Below, in pieces: positions 43,935 to 52,305 of a stretch of 64,000 nucleotides of DNA. Numbering within the stretch: position 1 is the stretch's first letter; the number at the start of each line of letters is the position of its first letter. Under the pieces are notes generated by a model. The model ran no database searches. It saw nothing but the letters and a program-made list of their open reading frames with translations, and was not told the origin of the DNA. This DNA is from Advenella faeciporci (GTDB lineage: Bacteria; Pseudomonadota; Gammaproteobacteria; Burkholderiales; Burkholderiaceae_B), in contig NZ_BMYS01000013.1 in the NCBI RefSeq assembly GCF_014652395.1, positions 26,599-90,598 of the forward strand. Direction: 5' to 3'. The translations under genes were made by a program, and so were the position numbers.

Positions 43935-45301
43935 TAACGCCTCCTGCTCCAGAAGCCCGCAGCGGGGTCACGTGAGGCCGTCTGGGCAACCACAGGCGCC
44001 GACTTCACCACCGTTTCACGCATCTTGCCTTTATGATCTTCCAGTTTACTGCAGTGCGGCAAGATACCCATGCTCACCCATTGGTCTTTTTCTTCTCCAT
44101 CGGCACCAATGACCGATTCATAACGATAAAGCTCCTGGGTGGTGATAATACCGTCACTCATGCCAATCACTTCAGTGACTGAAAGAATCCGCCGCTTGCC
44201 GTTGGGCAGGCGGCCAATCTGGATGATGAAGTCCAAAGCGCCAGAAATCTGGCGACGCAAACTTTCTTCGCTGCCATGAAAACCGGCAAACCCGGCCAGC
44301 ATTTCCATCCGGTACAGGCACTCGCGTGGTGAACTGGCGTGAATGGTGGCCATGGAGCCTTCGTGGCCGGTGTTCATGGCCTGCAACATATCAATGACCT
44401 CAGAACCCCGCACCTCACCCACAATAATCCGGTCAGGACGCATGCGCAAACTGTTGCGGATAAGGTCGCGAATAGCCACCTCGCCACTGCCATCGTAACC
44501 GGCCTGGCGCGATTCCAGCCGAACCACATGCTCATGGTTCAGCGACATTTCAGCGGTATCCTCAATCGTGATGATCCGTTCACGAGGGCCGATAAAAAAT
44601 GCCAGCGCATTCAGCATGGACGTTTTACCCGAACTGGTTCCACCGGAAATAAGGATATTGCAGCGCGACGCAACCGCCGCTTCCAGCAATTGGTAAATTT
44701 CTTCGTTGAAGGTCCCGAACTTCATGAGATCTTCGGGTTTAAGCGGATCCTTGCGGAATTTACGGATGGAGACCAGCGGGCCATCCAGCGACAATGGCCC
44801 AATCACCACGTTCAGGCGGGCGCCATCGGGCAGGCGGGCATCCACCATGGGGGTGGATTCGTCAAGCCGTCGGCCCAACGGGGCCAGAATACGGCGCACA
44901 ATGCGCATCACATGCTGGTTATCGGTAAACAGGGCCGGTTCGCGCTCAAGCACCCCGCGACGCGACACGAATACATTGTCGAACCCGTTAATCAGGATAT
45001 CCTCGACGGCAGGGTCATTTAACAAATCTTCCAGCGGACCAAGGCCAACCAGCTCCTTGGTAAGCGCATCGGCAATTTCACGGATCTCGCTTTCATTGAC
45101 GGCAAACCGCCGAATCCGTACAAACGAATTGACTTCGCTATCAACAAACGTCCTGATCGCATCAGGATTCCAGCGGGCAAATTCGGTCCCCATTTCTTCA
45201 ATGCGTGTCAGCAAGTGCTCGAACGCATGATTCTTCACTTCCTGGAAACGGCCACTGTCAATGAATCCGTCATCGCCAAACTTAATGGGTGTCCTTATCA
45301 T
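43934..45301 (-). CDS. tadA: TadA/CpaF, secretion ATPase of the Flp pilus
   Basis: A 455-residue VirB11/GspE-type hexameric ATPase. The Walker A motif is GGTSSGKT (220-227); Asp/His boxes ([26 protein letters not shown]) and Walker B ([15 protein letters not shown]) follow. Residues 1-190 are the TadA N-terminal domain ([21 protein letters not shown]). It powers pilin extrusion. ATG 45301 opens the gene 13 bases after tadZ. Downstream it overlaps tadB by one base. All catalytic motifs are intact, so the pilus should be functional. Confidence 0.96.
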   Translation of the reverse strand: MIRTPIKFGDDGFIDSGRFQEVKNHAFEHLLTRIEEMGTEFARWNPDAIRTFVDSEVNSFVRIRRFAVNESEIREIADALTKELVGLGPLEDLLNDPAVEDILINGFDNVFVSRRGVLEREPALFTDNQHVMRIVRRILAPLGRRLDESTPMVDARLPDGARLNVVIGPLSLDGPLVSIRKFRKDPLKPEDLMKFGTFNEEIYQLLEAAVASRCNILISGGTSSGKTSMLNALAFFIGPRERIITIEDTAEMSLNHEHVVRLESRQAGYDGSGEVAIRDLIRNSLRMRPDRIIVGEVRGSEVIDMLQAMNTGHEGSMATIHASSPRECLYRMEMLAGFAGFHGSEESLRRQISGALDFIIQIGRLPNGKRRILSVTEVIGMSDGIITTQELYRYESVIGADGEEKDQWVSMGILPHCSKLEDHKGKMRETVVKSAPVVAQTASRDPAAGFWSRRR

Positions 45302-45313
45302 TATCCAGATCTC

Positions 45314-46618
45314 CTACCGCGCTGACCCAGAACGGGTGTCCCGTCCAAGAAATGAAGACAGCCATCCTGATTTCTGTTCCTGCGCCCGCTCTTTGCCTGC
45401 TGCAGGAACTGCCAATGTATTTGCCAGAGCCCGTAAAGCCTTTATATATGGATCTTTAGGTGCGTCATGATGCAGTAAATGCCCCTGACTGGTGCTTTTC
45501 ATGATGGCCAGTGTCCTGTCTGGCAAGGTACCTTTCAATTTTAAACCAAAACGCTGCGCGATCTGTTCGGCACTCATGCCGTATTGAATATCGTAGCGGT
45601 TAACCACCAGCGACAGCTCATTGGAAGAAATGCCATCTTCCTGAAACTCTTTGAGAATATCCGCCAGGGAGACCAGCGCGGCAATGCTTTGGTCGGTCAC
45701 CAGCCAGGTTTCATCGGCAAGACGAACCAGGCCGGCAATAAAGGCCGGATTAGGCATACCGCCTACATCCACTACCATGACACCAAAATGATCACGCAAC
45801 CGTTCAACCAGAAACAGGGAATCGGCATGGGAAACATTATTCAGCTGGTCCAGGTCACGCGGCAAGGCCATTACACTCAGGCCGGTACTGTCATGCGCCA
45901 TGGCCGACATTAACATGGTTCTGTCCAGGCGACGCAAATTGCGCACCCCTTCCACAAAATCAAAATTGCCATTAAGGTCCAGGTACAGCATGCCATCAGC
46001 CACCGGCAAACCCAGATCAAGCAGGCAGGTGCGATCCTGCAGGGAAACCATGCCGGCATCCTGCTGGCTTGCGTCAGACTTCCCCCCCGTCTGCAAACGG
46101 GCATTGCGGTCAGAATTTTGCATTTCCTGCAACAGGCTGGCCAAATGCACGGCAAGCAGGGTTGCACCCATTCCGGTCCGCACCCCTAAAATCAGTACAT
46201 TGCGATAACGGGTTTCATCCTCGTGGACATTGTTCAGCCGCCTTGCCAGGCGCTTGACCGTATCACGCACTTCTTCCGGGTTATCCACATCAACAAAATC
46301 ATTCACCCCTGCACGCAGGGCTGCCACGGCGGCACCCGGTGAATTCATGCGTCCCACCGCAACACTGGGCATATCGGGTTTATGTCGATTAAGCAAACGG
46401 GCCATGTCAATCGCACGGGCCAGTTTTTCATTGTCGGCATCATCAGGCACAAAGTCCAGAAACACCATGTTAACCAGGCTGTCATCCAAGTGGCGAGTCA
46501 AGACATCGGGAGCGGGCTGCTCATGAACGAACGTGCCCATATCTTCCAGCGAATCCGCCAGTTTTCCGGCGATCTCGGTGTCTGAAGAAAAAAATACAAA
46601 CCGGTTATGCTTGGACAA
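45314..46618 (-). CDS. tadZ: TadZ/CpaE, atypical ParA-like localisation protein
   Basis: A 434-residue protein. The N-terminal 120 residues are receiver-like (ADSLEDMGTFVHEQPAPDVL). From residue 140 it is a ParA/MinD-like ATPase with a non-standard P-loop (LGVRTGMGATLLAVHLA) instead of KGGxGKT, as known for TadZ. TadZ sets where the pilus machine is built at the pole. The reading frame begins with TTG at 46618 behind CCGGAG; no suitable ATG occurs close by, since the first in-frame ATG would lose part of the receiver-like fold. It is 13 bases from tadA. Confidence 0.9.
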   Translation of the reverse strand: MSKHNRFVFFSSDTEIAGKLADSLEDMGTFVHEQPAPDVLTRHLDDSLVNMVFLDFVPDDADNEKLARAIDMARLLNRHKPDMPSVAVGRMNSPGAAVAALRAGVNDFVDVDNPEEVRDTVKRLARRLNNVHEDETRYRNVLILGVRTGMGATLLAVHLASLLQEMQNSDRNARLQTGGKSDASQQDAGMVSLQDRTCLLDLGLPVADGMLYLDLNGNFDFVEGVRNLRRLDRTMLMSAMAHDSTGLSVMALPRDLDQLNNVSHADSLFLVERLRDHFGVMVVDVGGMPNPAFIAGLVRLADETWLVTDQSIAALVSLADILKEFQEDGISSNELSLVVNRYDIQYGMSAEQIAQRFGLKLKGTLPDRTLAIMKSTSQGHLLHHDAPKDPYIKALRALANTLAVPAAGKERAQEQKSGWLSSFLGRDTRSGSAR

Positions 46619-46654
46619 AATCTACTGCTCCGGAAGGGGTAAATAATAATTGTT

Positions 46655-48052
46655 TTAGCGGGAAAACCCGGGCATTTGTTCGCCCGAAGCCGGTCCAACC
46701 AAATAATAGCCCCAGGCAGTACCCGCCTCGTTAAGGTTTTCCTTGCCCTGGCCAGGCAGGGGTAATTCCGTACCTTTGGCGATGGGCTTGACCAGGCGTG
46801 GAGTAACCACAATCACCAGCTCGCGTTCATCTTGCGAATAGGACACGCTGCGGAAGAACGAACCAATAATGGGCAAATCGCTAAGAAATGGCATTTTACT
46901 GACATTAGCCATGGTTTGGCGTGAAACCAGCCCGCTAATGATATAACTTTCGCCCTCGCCCATTTCAACCGTGGTATCGGCCTTGCGCACACTCAATGCC
47001 GGCATCAGTGTGGTTTGGTCTCCACTGACAACGGGAATCGCATTGGCATAATCCAGCTCACTGGACTCTGGCGCGACCTTCAAGGCTATCCGGCTGGGTG
47101 AAAGCACGGTTGGCGTGACGGTAAGCGCAATACCAAACGGCTTGTAGGAAACGGTTTGCGTACCCAGCCCGCCCGATTCAGGCACGGGAATTTCACCCCC
47201 CGCACGGAAGCTGGCGCTTTGGCCGGACAAGGACACCAGGGTTGGTTCGGCCAAGGTACGGGCCATGCCATTGTTTTCAAGCAGCTTCAGCTTGGCACCA
47301 AAATTGCGGGAATCAAACATTAAGGAAAACCCATTACTTATGGCAGGGGCAAAACTGCTAACCGCCCCCCAAGTTCCTGAACCCCCTTCCATTATCTTGC
47401 CATTTGGCAATGTTATCCCAGCGCGTGAGGTACCTGAATTCCAGTCAATACCCACCTCTTTCATCACCGTACGGGACAACTCAACAATTTTCACTTCCAC
47501 CTGCACCATACCACTGTGGTTAATAACAGAGGTATCAATGATCTTGTCAGAATCGCCAGTTGCACGGGCGGCAGCGGTTGAACGCTGATGCTCCACCATA
47601 TTGGAAGAACGGCCTGTTACAACGGCCTGCCCGCCGGTGGCACGAACGGGCGCCTCAAGCCGTTTGGCCGATTCCAGCGCGCTTTGTTCACCAGACACGA
47701 CACTGACCTGCCAGCGTTTGGGGGTTGGGTCGTCATCAACCCACACCTGCACATCCGTCACGCCGGGTTTTCTGGCCACCAGCAAAATATCACCCACGCC
47801 CTCTTCAAGCGGCAAAATCTGCACATCCACCACAGCAGGGTTACCCACGGCAATTCGTGCCGGTGAACCGTCCACCTTGATCATGCGCTGTGTATCCACC
47901 ACCATGCCCAAACCACCCGGGCGGGTAAAACCGGCGGACTGCGCCATAACCGGCTGCATGGGAACCAAAGTCAGTCCCATGACGGCTGCCGTCAGTACCT
48001 GCGTTGCATTCCTGTTAAAGGCGGAAAAAATCTGATTCACTGAAAATTTCAT
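46655..48052 (-). CDS. rcpA: RcpA/CpaC, outer-membrane secretin of the Flp pilus
   Basis: A 465-residue secretin with a signal peptide (cleavage likely after PVMA, about residue 37). The N-terminal part has the pilus-secretin N domain (MVVDTQRMIKVDGSPARIAVGNPAVVDV) and a BON-like region. The C-terminal secretin domain (residues 190-430) includes GFSLMFDSRNFGAKLKLLENNG, YKPFGIALTVTPTVLSPSRI and ELVIVVTPRLV. It forms the outer-membrane pore for the pilus. ATGs at 48064 and 48052 are both open; the second gives the cleaner signal peptide. Preceded by rcpC (cpaB). Confidence 0.94.
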   Translation of the reverse strand: MKFSVNQIFSAFNRNATQVLTAAVMGLTLVPMQPVMAQSAGFTRPGGLGMVVDTQRMIKVDGSPARIAVGNPAVVDVQILPLEEGVGDILLVARKPGVTDVQVWVDDDPTPKRWQVSVVSGEQSALESAKRLEAPVRATGGQAVVTGRSSNMVEHQRSTAAARATGDSDKIIDTSVINHSGMVQVEVKIVELSRTVMKEVGIDWNSGTSRAGITLPNGKIMEGGSGTWGAVSSFAPAISNGFSLMFDSRNFGAKLKLLENNGMARTLAEPTLVSLSGQSASFRAGGEIPVPESGGLGTQTVSYKPFGIALTVTPTVLSPSRIALKVAPESSELDYANAIPVVSGDQTTLMPALSVRKADTTVEMGEGESYIISGLVSRQTMANVSKMPFLSDLPIIGSFFRSVSYSQDERELVIVVTPRLVKPIAKGTELPLPGQGKENLNEAGTAWGYYLVGPASGEQMPGFSR

Positions 48053-48070
48053 TATTAAACCCATTCAACC

Positions 48071-49024
48071 CTAGTACTTGACGTTTTCAATTTGCGTGCC
48101 ACGAATAATCTGCACGGTCTTGCCCGAATTGCCCTGCTTCACCACCGGTGCATCCGGCGTATCGTCATCTTCCTGCAACTCGCCAGAAAGGTCGGGCAGG
48201 CTCATGCCCGCATACGCCATATTACCGGCATTCTCCAGCGCGGCCAGCTGTTCGGGCGTTAAATCAGGTTTGCCCTTCAGGACCGGCTCCGGTTCGGGGA
48301 ACAGGGTCATATCGGGCAGATTTTCATCATGGGGCGCACGCAGGGCCAGCTGCAGTTTGCCATTACGGGTGGCCAGCAACAGTTTGTTCACGTCTTCCAG
48401 TGACACGGCCAACATGGCAATACGTGCCGGTGTGGCGCGGGTACGTTGCTGCCGCTCATCATTGGCCGGTGGCGTTGCGGGGCCATCTACCGTATTGTCA
48501 CCATAAGCCAGCACCCTTACCTGGGGCAGCAGCAAACGGGACTGTGCCCCAACATCACCCTTGCTGTTAAGCGTGAAGAAAACATCCACAATATCGCCCG
48601 GTGCCACCAGGTTGCCGGCACCTACAATTTCGTCAACCGGAATGGTAATGGCACGCTGCCCGTCAGCAAGATAAGAAGCAATCCCCATGGCCAAGAGGCC
48701 TTTGGTAATGGGTTCTTCGGCGGCAATATCAAAACGCACCACCTTGCCCACCAGATCTTCTGTGTTTGCAAAGCCATTGCCCGGCACGCTGGGCCACTGG
48801 TCTTCCTTCAGCATGTCGGCCTGAATAACCTGGCCTGCCAGAATATCTTTGGCGGCCAGAATGACTGCCCGGGTAGGCTTGCTGGCCACCACTGGCCGCT
48901 CTACCTGCTGAACCACCACAACCGGTTCCGGCTTGGGCGCGGTTGACATTTTATAGGCAAAAAAGCCCAAAACGGCTGCAAGCAAAACCAGCCCTATTGC
49001 AACGATTTTGGTAAAGTTATTCAT
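48071..49024 (-). CDS. rcpC: RcpC/CpaB, periplasmic Flp pilus assembly protein
   Basis: A 317-residue protein with one N-terminal helix (IVAIGLVLLAAVLGFFAY, about residues 7-24), a short Pro/Val linker and a SAF domain (VILAAKDILAGQVIQADMLKEDQWP, residues 54-78), then the RcpC/CpaB domain (RAITIPVDEIVGAGNLVAPGDIVDVFFT). The C-terminus is Pro/Glu-rich. It is thought to link the secretin to the peptidoglycan or stabilise it. ATG 49024 with GGAG further upstream. Order cpaB then cpaC is as in most tad loci. Confidence 0.92.
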   Translation of the reverse strand: MNNFTKIVAIGLVLLAAVLGFFAYKMSTAPKPEPVVVVQQVERPVVASKPTRAVILAAKDILAGQVIQADMLKEDQWPSVPGNGFANTEDLVGKVVRFDIAAEEPITKGLLAMGIASYLADGQRAITIPVDEIVGAGNLVAPGDIVDVFFTLNSKGDVGAQSRLLLPQVRVLAYGDNTVDGPATPPANDERQQRTRATPARIAMLAVSLEDVNKLLLATRNGKLQLALRAPHDENLPDMTLFPEPEPVLKGKPDLTPEQLAALENAGNMAYAGMSLPDLSGELQEDDDTPDAPVVKQGNSGKTVQIIRGTQIENVKY

Positions 49025-49070
49025 AAAAAAATCAAGCTCCGGATTAATCAGTAATTTTTATAACTCTGTT

Positions 49071-49562
49071 TTATAAATCTGTAATTTTTACGGTTGAGGT
49101 GGCGGATAGTGCGCTGGGTATCCAACTTTTTGTATCTGTATCTTTGCTAAGAAGATTACCTACTGCCTGCACCATATTTACCAACGGCAATCCATCTACC
49201 GTAACTGCAATAGTTAACTGCAGACACTTTTGCTTTGAGTCCCATGAACACGCAACTTGTTTAAAATCGCAAAATTTTGGGGCTTCGGCAAAGTCTTTCA
49301 AAATAAAATCAGTTGCCACCATGACTTTGGCATGGTTACAAGCTTCCTGCGCATACAACGCATTACCCTGGATGCTCTGCTGCAAACCCACCCGGGCACT
49401 GTCTCCGGCAATATGCGACACCTTTTGCTGGGTCCACATCAACATGCCATAACTCACAATGGCAAAGCAGATAACCAACAATACGGAAATAGTCAGGGCA
49501 AACTCAATGGCTGCCACCCCCTGCTGGTTTTTTTGGGTATTTGGTTTGCCGGTTTTCATCAT
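49071..49562 (-). CDS. tadE: TadE-like pseudopilin
   Basis: A 163-residue protein with a prepilin-like N-terminus: a basic leader ending in G15, then VAAIEFALTISVLLVICFAI, with Glu at +5 of the mature protein as expected for cleavage by TadV. The periplasmic part has an even number of cysteines, including CDFKQVACSWDSKQKC. TadE/TadF are minor pseudopilins needed for assembly. ATG 49562 overlaps the stop of the preceding gene by four bases. A 46-base gap separates it from rcpC. Confidence 0.88.
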   Translation of the reverse strand: MMKTGKPNTQKNQQGVAAIEFALTISVLLVICFAIVSYGMLMWTQQKVSHIAGDSARVGLQQSIQGNALYAQEACNHAKVMVATDFILKDFAEAPKFCDFKQVACSWDSKQKCLQLTIAVTVDGLPLVNMVQAVGNLLSKDTDTKSWIPSALSATSTVKITDL

Positions 49563-50254
49563 GAAAAATCCCGTGCAATGCCAAGGTCTACGGAACTGCG
49601 GCTTTCAAGGTTATTGGGAACCGCTATTTGTAAAAGAGTGGAAGGTCCCAAATAAGGCACCAGCGGTATACATTCTTGATCTGGCGTTTTTTTGCAATAA
49701 TAAGGATAATGAATCACCACCTCAAGCGAGCCGACATTAGCACAGGCACCATAGCTGCCATCTTTTTCAACACCCACACCGTAACTGCAAACCGTTACTT
49801 GCAAGGTGTTTTTCGCCATGCTATTAACCCAACTACTATGGTAACGTGCAACATCCCATGCTCTTTTAGCACGTTCCAGCAATACCAACTCGGTAGCGTT
49901 AAAATCTTCGAGAGATTCCAGCGCCGTATTTATATTAGCCAGTTGCGCCAACTGTTCCGTTGTAGGCGATTCTAACTCTCCCAACTCGCTTTTCTCACTT
50001 TCCAAATCAGCCCGTATAGACCCCGCCTGCCACTGCAACCCTGCACGCGCCCCTGTTTCAGCCGCAAAATTCATGGATTGCTGGGCAGCAAAAATCAGCC
50101 CGTAAGTAATCATGCCGTACAGCACAATAAAGAAAGCAATAAACACAAAGGCAAACTCAACCGCATACGCCCCCTTCTGACGGCTTGCGGCAGAAGCGAC
50201 AAAAGACGCTTTTCGCGCCTTTATCAAATTGCCGTTGCCTTCAGAACCATGCAT
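49559..50254 (-). CDS. tadF: second TadE/TadF-like pseudopilin
   Basis: A 231-residue protein with a 28-residue basic leader ending in G28, followed by AYAVEFAFVFIAFFIVLYGM, with Glu at +5 again, so processing by TadV is expected. A periplasmic part includes a helical, Glu-rich segment (LESEKSELGELESPTTEQL, about residues 82-100) and four cysteines near CSYGVGVEKDGSYGACAN and YYCKKTPDQEC. Assignment as TadF rather than another TadE copy is uncertain. Overlaps tadV by 14 bases and the next TadE-like gene by four. Confidence 0.82.
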   Translation of the reverse strand: MHGSEGNGNLIKARKASFVASAASRQKGAYAVEFAFVFIAFFIVLYGMITYGLIFAAQQSMNFAAETGARAGLQWQAGSIRADLESEKSELGELESPTTEQLAQLANINTALESLEDFNATELVLLERAKRAWDVARYHSSWVNSMAKNTLQVTVCSYGVGVEKDGSYGACANVGSLEVVIHYPYYCKKTPDQECIPLVPYLGPSTLLQIAVPNNLESRSSVDLGIARDFS

Positions 50255-50756
50255 ATCCGCTCCAGTAAACCGTGCCTACCCACGCCAATGCCGTTACTGC
50301 CAGCCAGGCCCCGTAGGGAACGCCCCGCCGTTTTTCTTTGCTTTCATTCCACCAACTCGCCCGGGCCGATAACCAGCCTTGTGCCAATACCGTTAGCACC
50401 GCATGCAAACCGGTTAATACCGTCGCCACCAGCACCACCTGCCATAAACCGGCAAAACCCAGTAAAAAACCCAGTGTGGCGATCAACTTGACATCGCCTG
50501 CGCCCAACAGTTTCAGGCCCCAGAAGGGAAAGAAAACCAGCAGGCCCATTAAAAAACCGGTGATACACTGGCGCCAGCTTAGGGTGGCGGGTAACGCCAA
50601 AACTTCTGGAACAAACGTATTTGCCAACAAAAAACCCGCGTGAACAAGCAGCGCAGCCAGTAATAACTGGTTGCTTATTCTGCGTTTCCTGAAATCACTT
50701 GTGATAACCAGCAGACAAAAAATAGCGAAGAGAACGGGCCAGATGCTGGATGACAT
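50241..50756 (-). CDS. tadV: TadV/CpaA, prepilin peptidase
   Basis: A 171-residue A24-family aspartic protease of the short CpaA type, lacking the N-methyltransferase domain of PilD. Five to six hydrophobic segments; the two catalytic aspartates are in VITSDFRKRRISN (D21) and LLGAGDVKLIATLGF (GxGD motif). It cleaves the Flp prepilin and the TadE-like pseudopilins. ATG 50756 has only a weak ribosome site. It is the second gene of the locus, 78 bases after flp, and overlaps the next gene, which suggests tight cotranscription. Confidence 0.93.
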   Translation of the reverse strand: MSSSIWPVLFAIFCLLVITSDFRKRRISNQLLLAALLVHAGFLLANTFVPEVLALPATLSWRQCITGFLMGLLVFFPFWGLKLLGAGDVKLIATLGFLLGFAGLWQVVLVATVLTGLHAVLTVLAQGWLSARASWWNESKEKRRGVPYGAWLAVTALAWVGTVYWSGYAWF

Positions 50757-50834
50757 GCTTGTATTTAAAGAAATGCCCCGGGAGGGGGCATATTATTTCA
50801 GTTTAGAATCAATTAGTACGAAACAATTGTTGAA

Positions 50835-51011
50835 CTAGGACTTTCTATTTTGCAGTTGCGTAGTAATCTCCTGAAACACAGCCTCAATTTCGTCACCTAA
50901 AGCCCTAACAGCAACCATAATCACCACAGCAATCAACCCCGCAATCAAGGCATATTCAATTGCCGTTGCACCTTCTTCATCTTTCCAAAACTTAATCAAT
51001 TGATCTTTCAT
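50835..51011 (-). CDS. flp: Flp major pilin (type IVb/Tad prepilin), short gene
   Basis: A 58-residue prepilin starting at ATG 51011 with a strong site, ACGGAGG, 6 bases upstream. Sequence pattern: leader MKDQLIKFWKDEEG, then cleavage after G14 and the Flp helix ATAIEYALIAGLIAVVIMVA, with Glu at +5 and Tyr at +6 exactly as in Flp pilins, then a 24-residue acidic/amphipathic tail. It is the structural subunit of the thin, bundled Tad fimbriae used for surface attachment. It is the first gene of the leftward locus. The mature pilin would be only 44 residues with few Ser/Thr (T16, T50, T51, S58), which matters for the idea of glycosylation. Confidence 0.95.
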   Translation of the reverse strand: MKDQLIKFWKDEEGATAIEYALIAGLIAVVIMVAVRALGDEIEAVFQEITTQLQNRKS

Positions 51012-51348
51012 TTTTAAATCCTCCGTGGATTAAATATTGATGAAACGGCGAAGCGCTTAATCAAAACAAAAATTCTAAAAATAAAAACAGAATAATATTT
51101 CTGTAAATAGGGACAAACACCCATGTTTTTTAAAATCTACAACTTATAACCCAATGTAACATAAATCGTTGTTTATTCGAACCTATTTTATATAGTCAAC
51201 CCTTGTTAATTTGATGAAAACAAACATATATAGTTGTTTTTTAGCCATTATTTGAACTATAGTGTCGCTTAAAATATACAACAGGCCTACTATTTTTTTC
51301 AAAAGATACATTCATTTTACATCCAAGCCCTAAATTACCATTTTCCAT
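51012..51348. promoter_or_regulatory. AT-rich divergent control region between flp and the glycosyltransferase genes
   Basis: A 337-base AT-rich gap, probably holding promoters for both directions. On the minus strand TTGACT (51199-51194) and AATAAA (51177-51172), spaced 16 bases, form a weak promoter candidate for flp with a leader of about 150 bases. ACAGAA/TTCTGT (51087-51092/51099-51104) is a short inverted repeat within that leader. No sigma-54 element was recognised. Confidence 0.4.
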
Positions 51349-52305
51349 ATGCCCCTTAAGCACCTCTTGTCTGCAGACACGCCCTCTTGCCAAAAAAGAG
51401 CCATTATCCTGCCGGCCCATAACGAAGAAAAAACCGTTGCGGCTACGGTTCAGGCTTTTCAACAGGTGCTGCCAGATTGTGAAGTGGTTGTGTGTGACAA
51501 TGCTTCTACTGACCAAACCGCCAGTATCGCCCACAAAGCTGGGGCCCGTGTTATTCATGAACCCCTAAAAGGCAAAGGCAATGCCGTCCGGCGTTTACTG
51601 GCTACCGTTAACGCCGATATTTATATCCTGGCTGATGCAGACCAAACTTACGATGCCCAAAGCGCCCCCGCCATGATCGCTTTACTGGAACAAGCACATC
51701 TGGATATGGTCACAGGCATTCGCCAGCATACAGAAAGTCATTCTTACCGTTCTGGTCACTTATGGGGCAATGCCTTGTTTAACCGTCTTTTCGGGCGACT
51801 GTTCAAAACACCCACCCAGGATATTTTTTCGGGTTACCGGGTTTTTACCCGCCGTTTTGCCAGCATCCTGCCCATTCAGTCTTCGGGTTTTGAAATTGAA
51901 ACAGAAATGACGGCTATTGCCAGTATTCTTAAAATTTCTACTGGTGAGTTTCCGGTACACTATGCCCCGCGCCCGGCTGGCAGCACCAGCAAATTGCGGA
52001 CCTGGTCTGACGGCTTTAAAATATTAAAATCTTTTTTCAGGTTATTCCGTCATTTTTACCCGGCCCATTTTTACGGGGCAGTGGCTGGCCTAACCGCCTT
52101 GCTTAGCCTATTGCTAGGTATACCTGTTATTGTTGAATTCATGCAAACAGGCCTTGTACCCCGCATTCCTACCGCCATACTGGCCAGTAGCCTGGGCATG
52201 ATTGCCTTTGTTATTTTTACCACCGGCATTATTCTGGAAGCCATAGCCAGAAACCGCATAGAACAAAGAAAACTGTTTTTCCTGGCATCTGGGTACAAAA
52301 CATGA
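51349..52305 (+). CDS. GT2-family glycosyltransferase with C-terminal membrane helices
   Basis: A 318-residue protein. GT-A fold: AIILPAHNEEKTVAATVQAF (nucleotide-binding N-terminus, residues 19-38), DNAST, and the metal motif D96-A-D98 in LADADQTYD. The DIFSGYRVFTRRFA and EIETEM segments are typical of polyprenyl-phosphate monosaccharide synthases. Two helices at the C-terminus (about 240-262 and 273-300) place it in the DPM/GtrB-like group, which makes undecaprenyl-phosphate sugars from nucleotide sugars. Donor sugar unknown. It overlaps the next gene by four bases (ATGA), so the product is probably used by the GT-C protein that follows. Confidence 0.85.
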   Translation: MPLKHLLSADTPSCQKRAIILPAHNEEKTVAATVQAFQQVLPDCEVVVCDNASTDQTASIAHKAGARVIHEPLKGKGNAVRRLLATVNADIYILADADQTYDAQSAPAMIALLEQAHLDMVTGIRQHTESHSYRSGHLWGNALFNRLFGRLFKTPTQDIFSGYRVFTRRFASILPIQSSGFEIETEMTAIASILKISTGEFPVHYAPRPAGSTSKLRTWSDGFKILKSFFRLFRHFYPAHFYGAVAGLTALLSLLLGIPVIVEFMQTGLVPRIPTAILASSLGMIAFVIFTTGIILEAIARNRIEQRKLFFLASGYKT

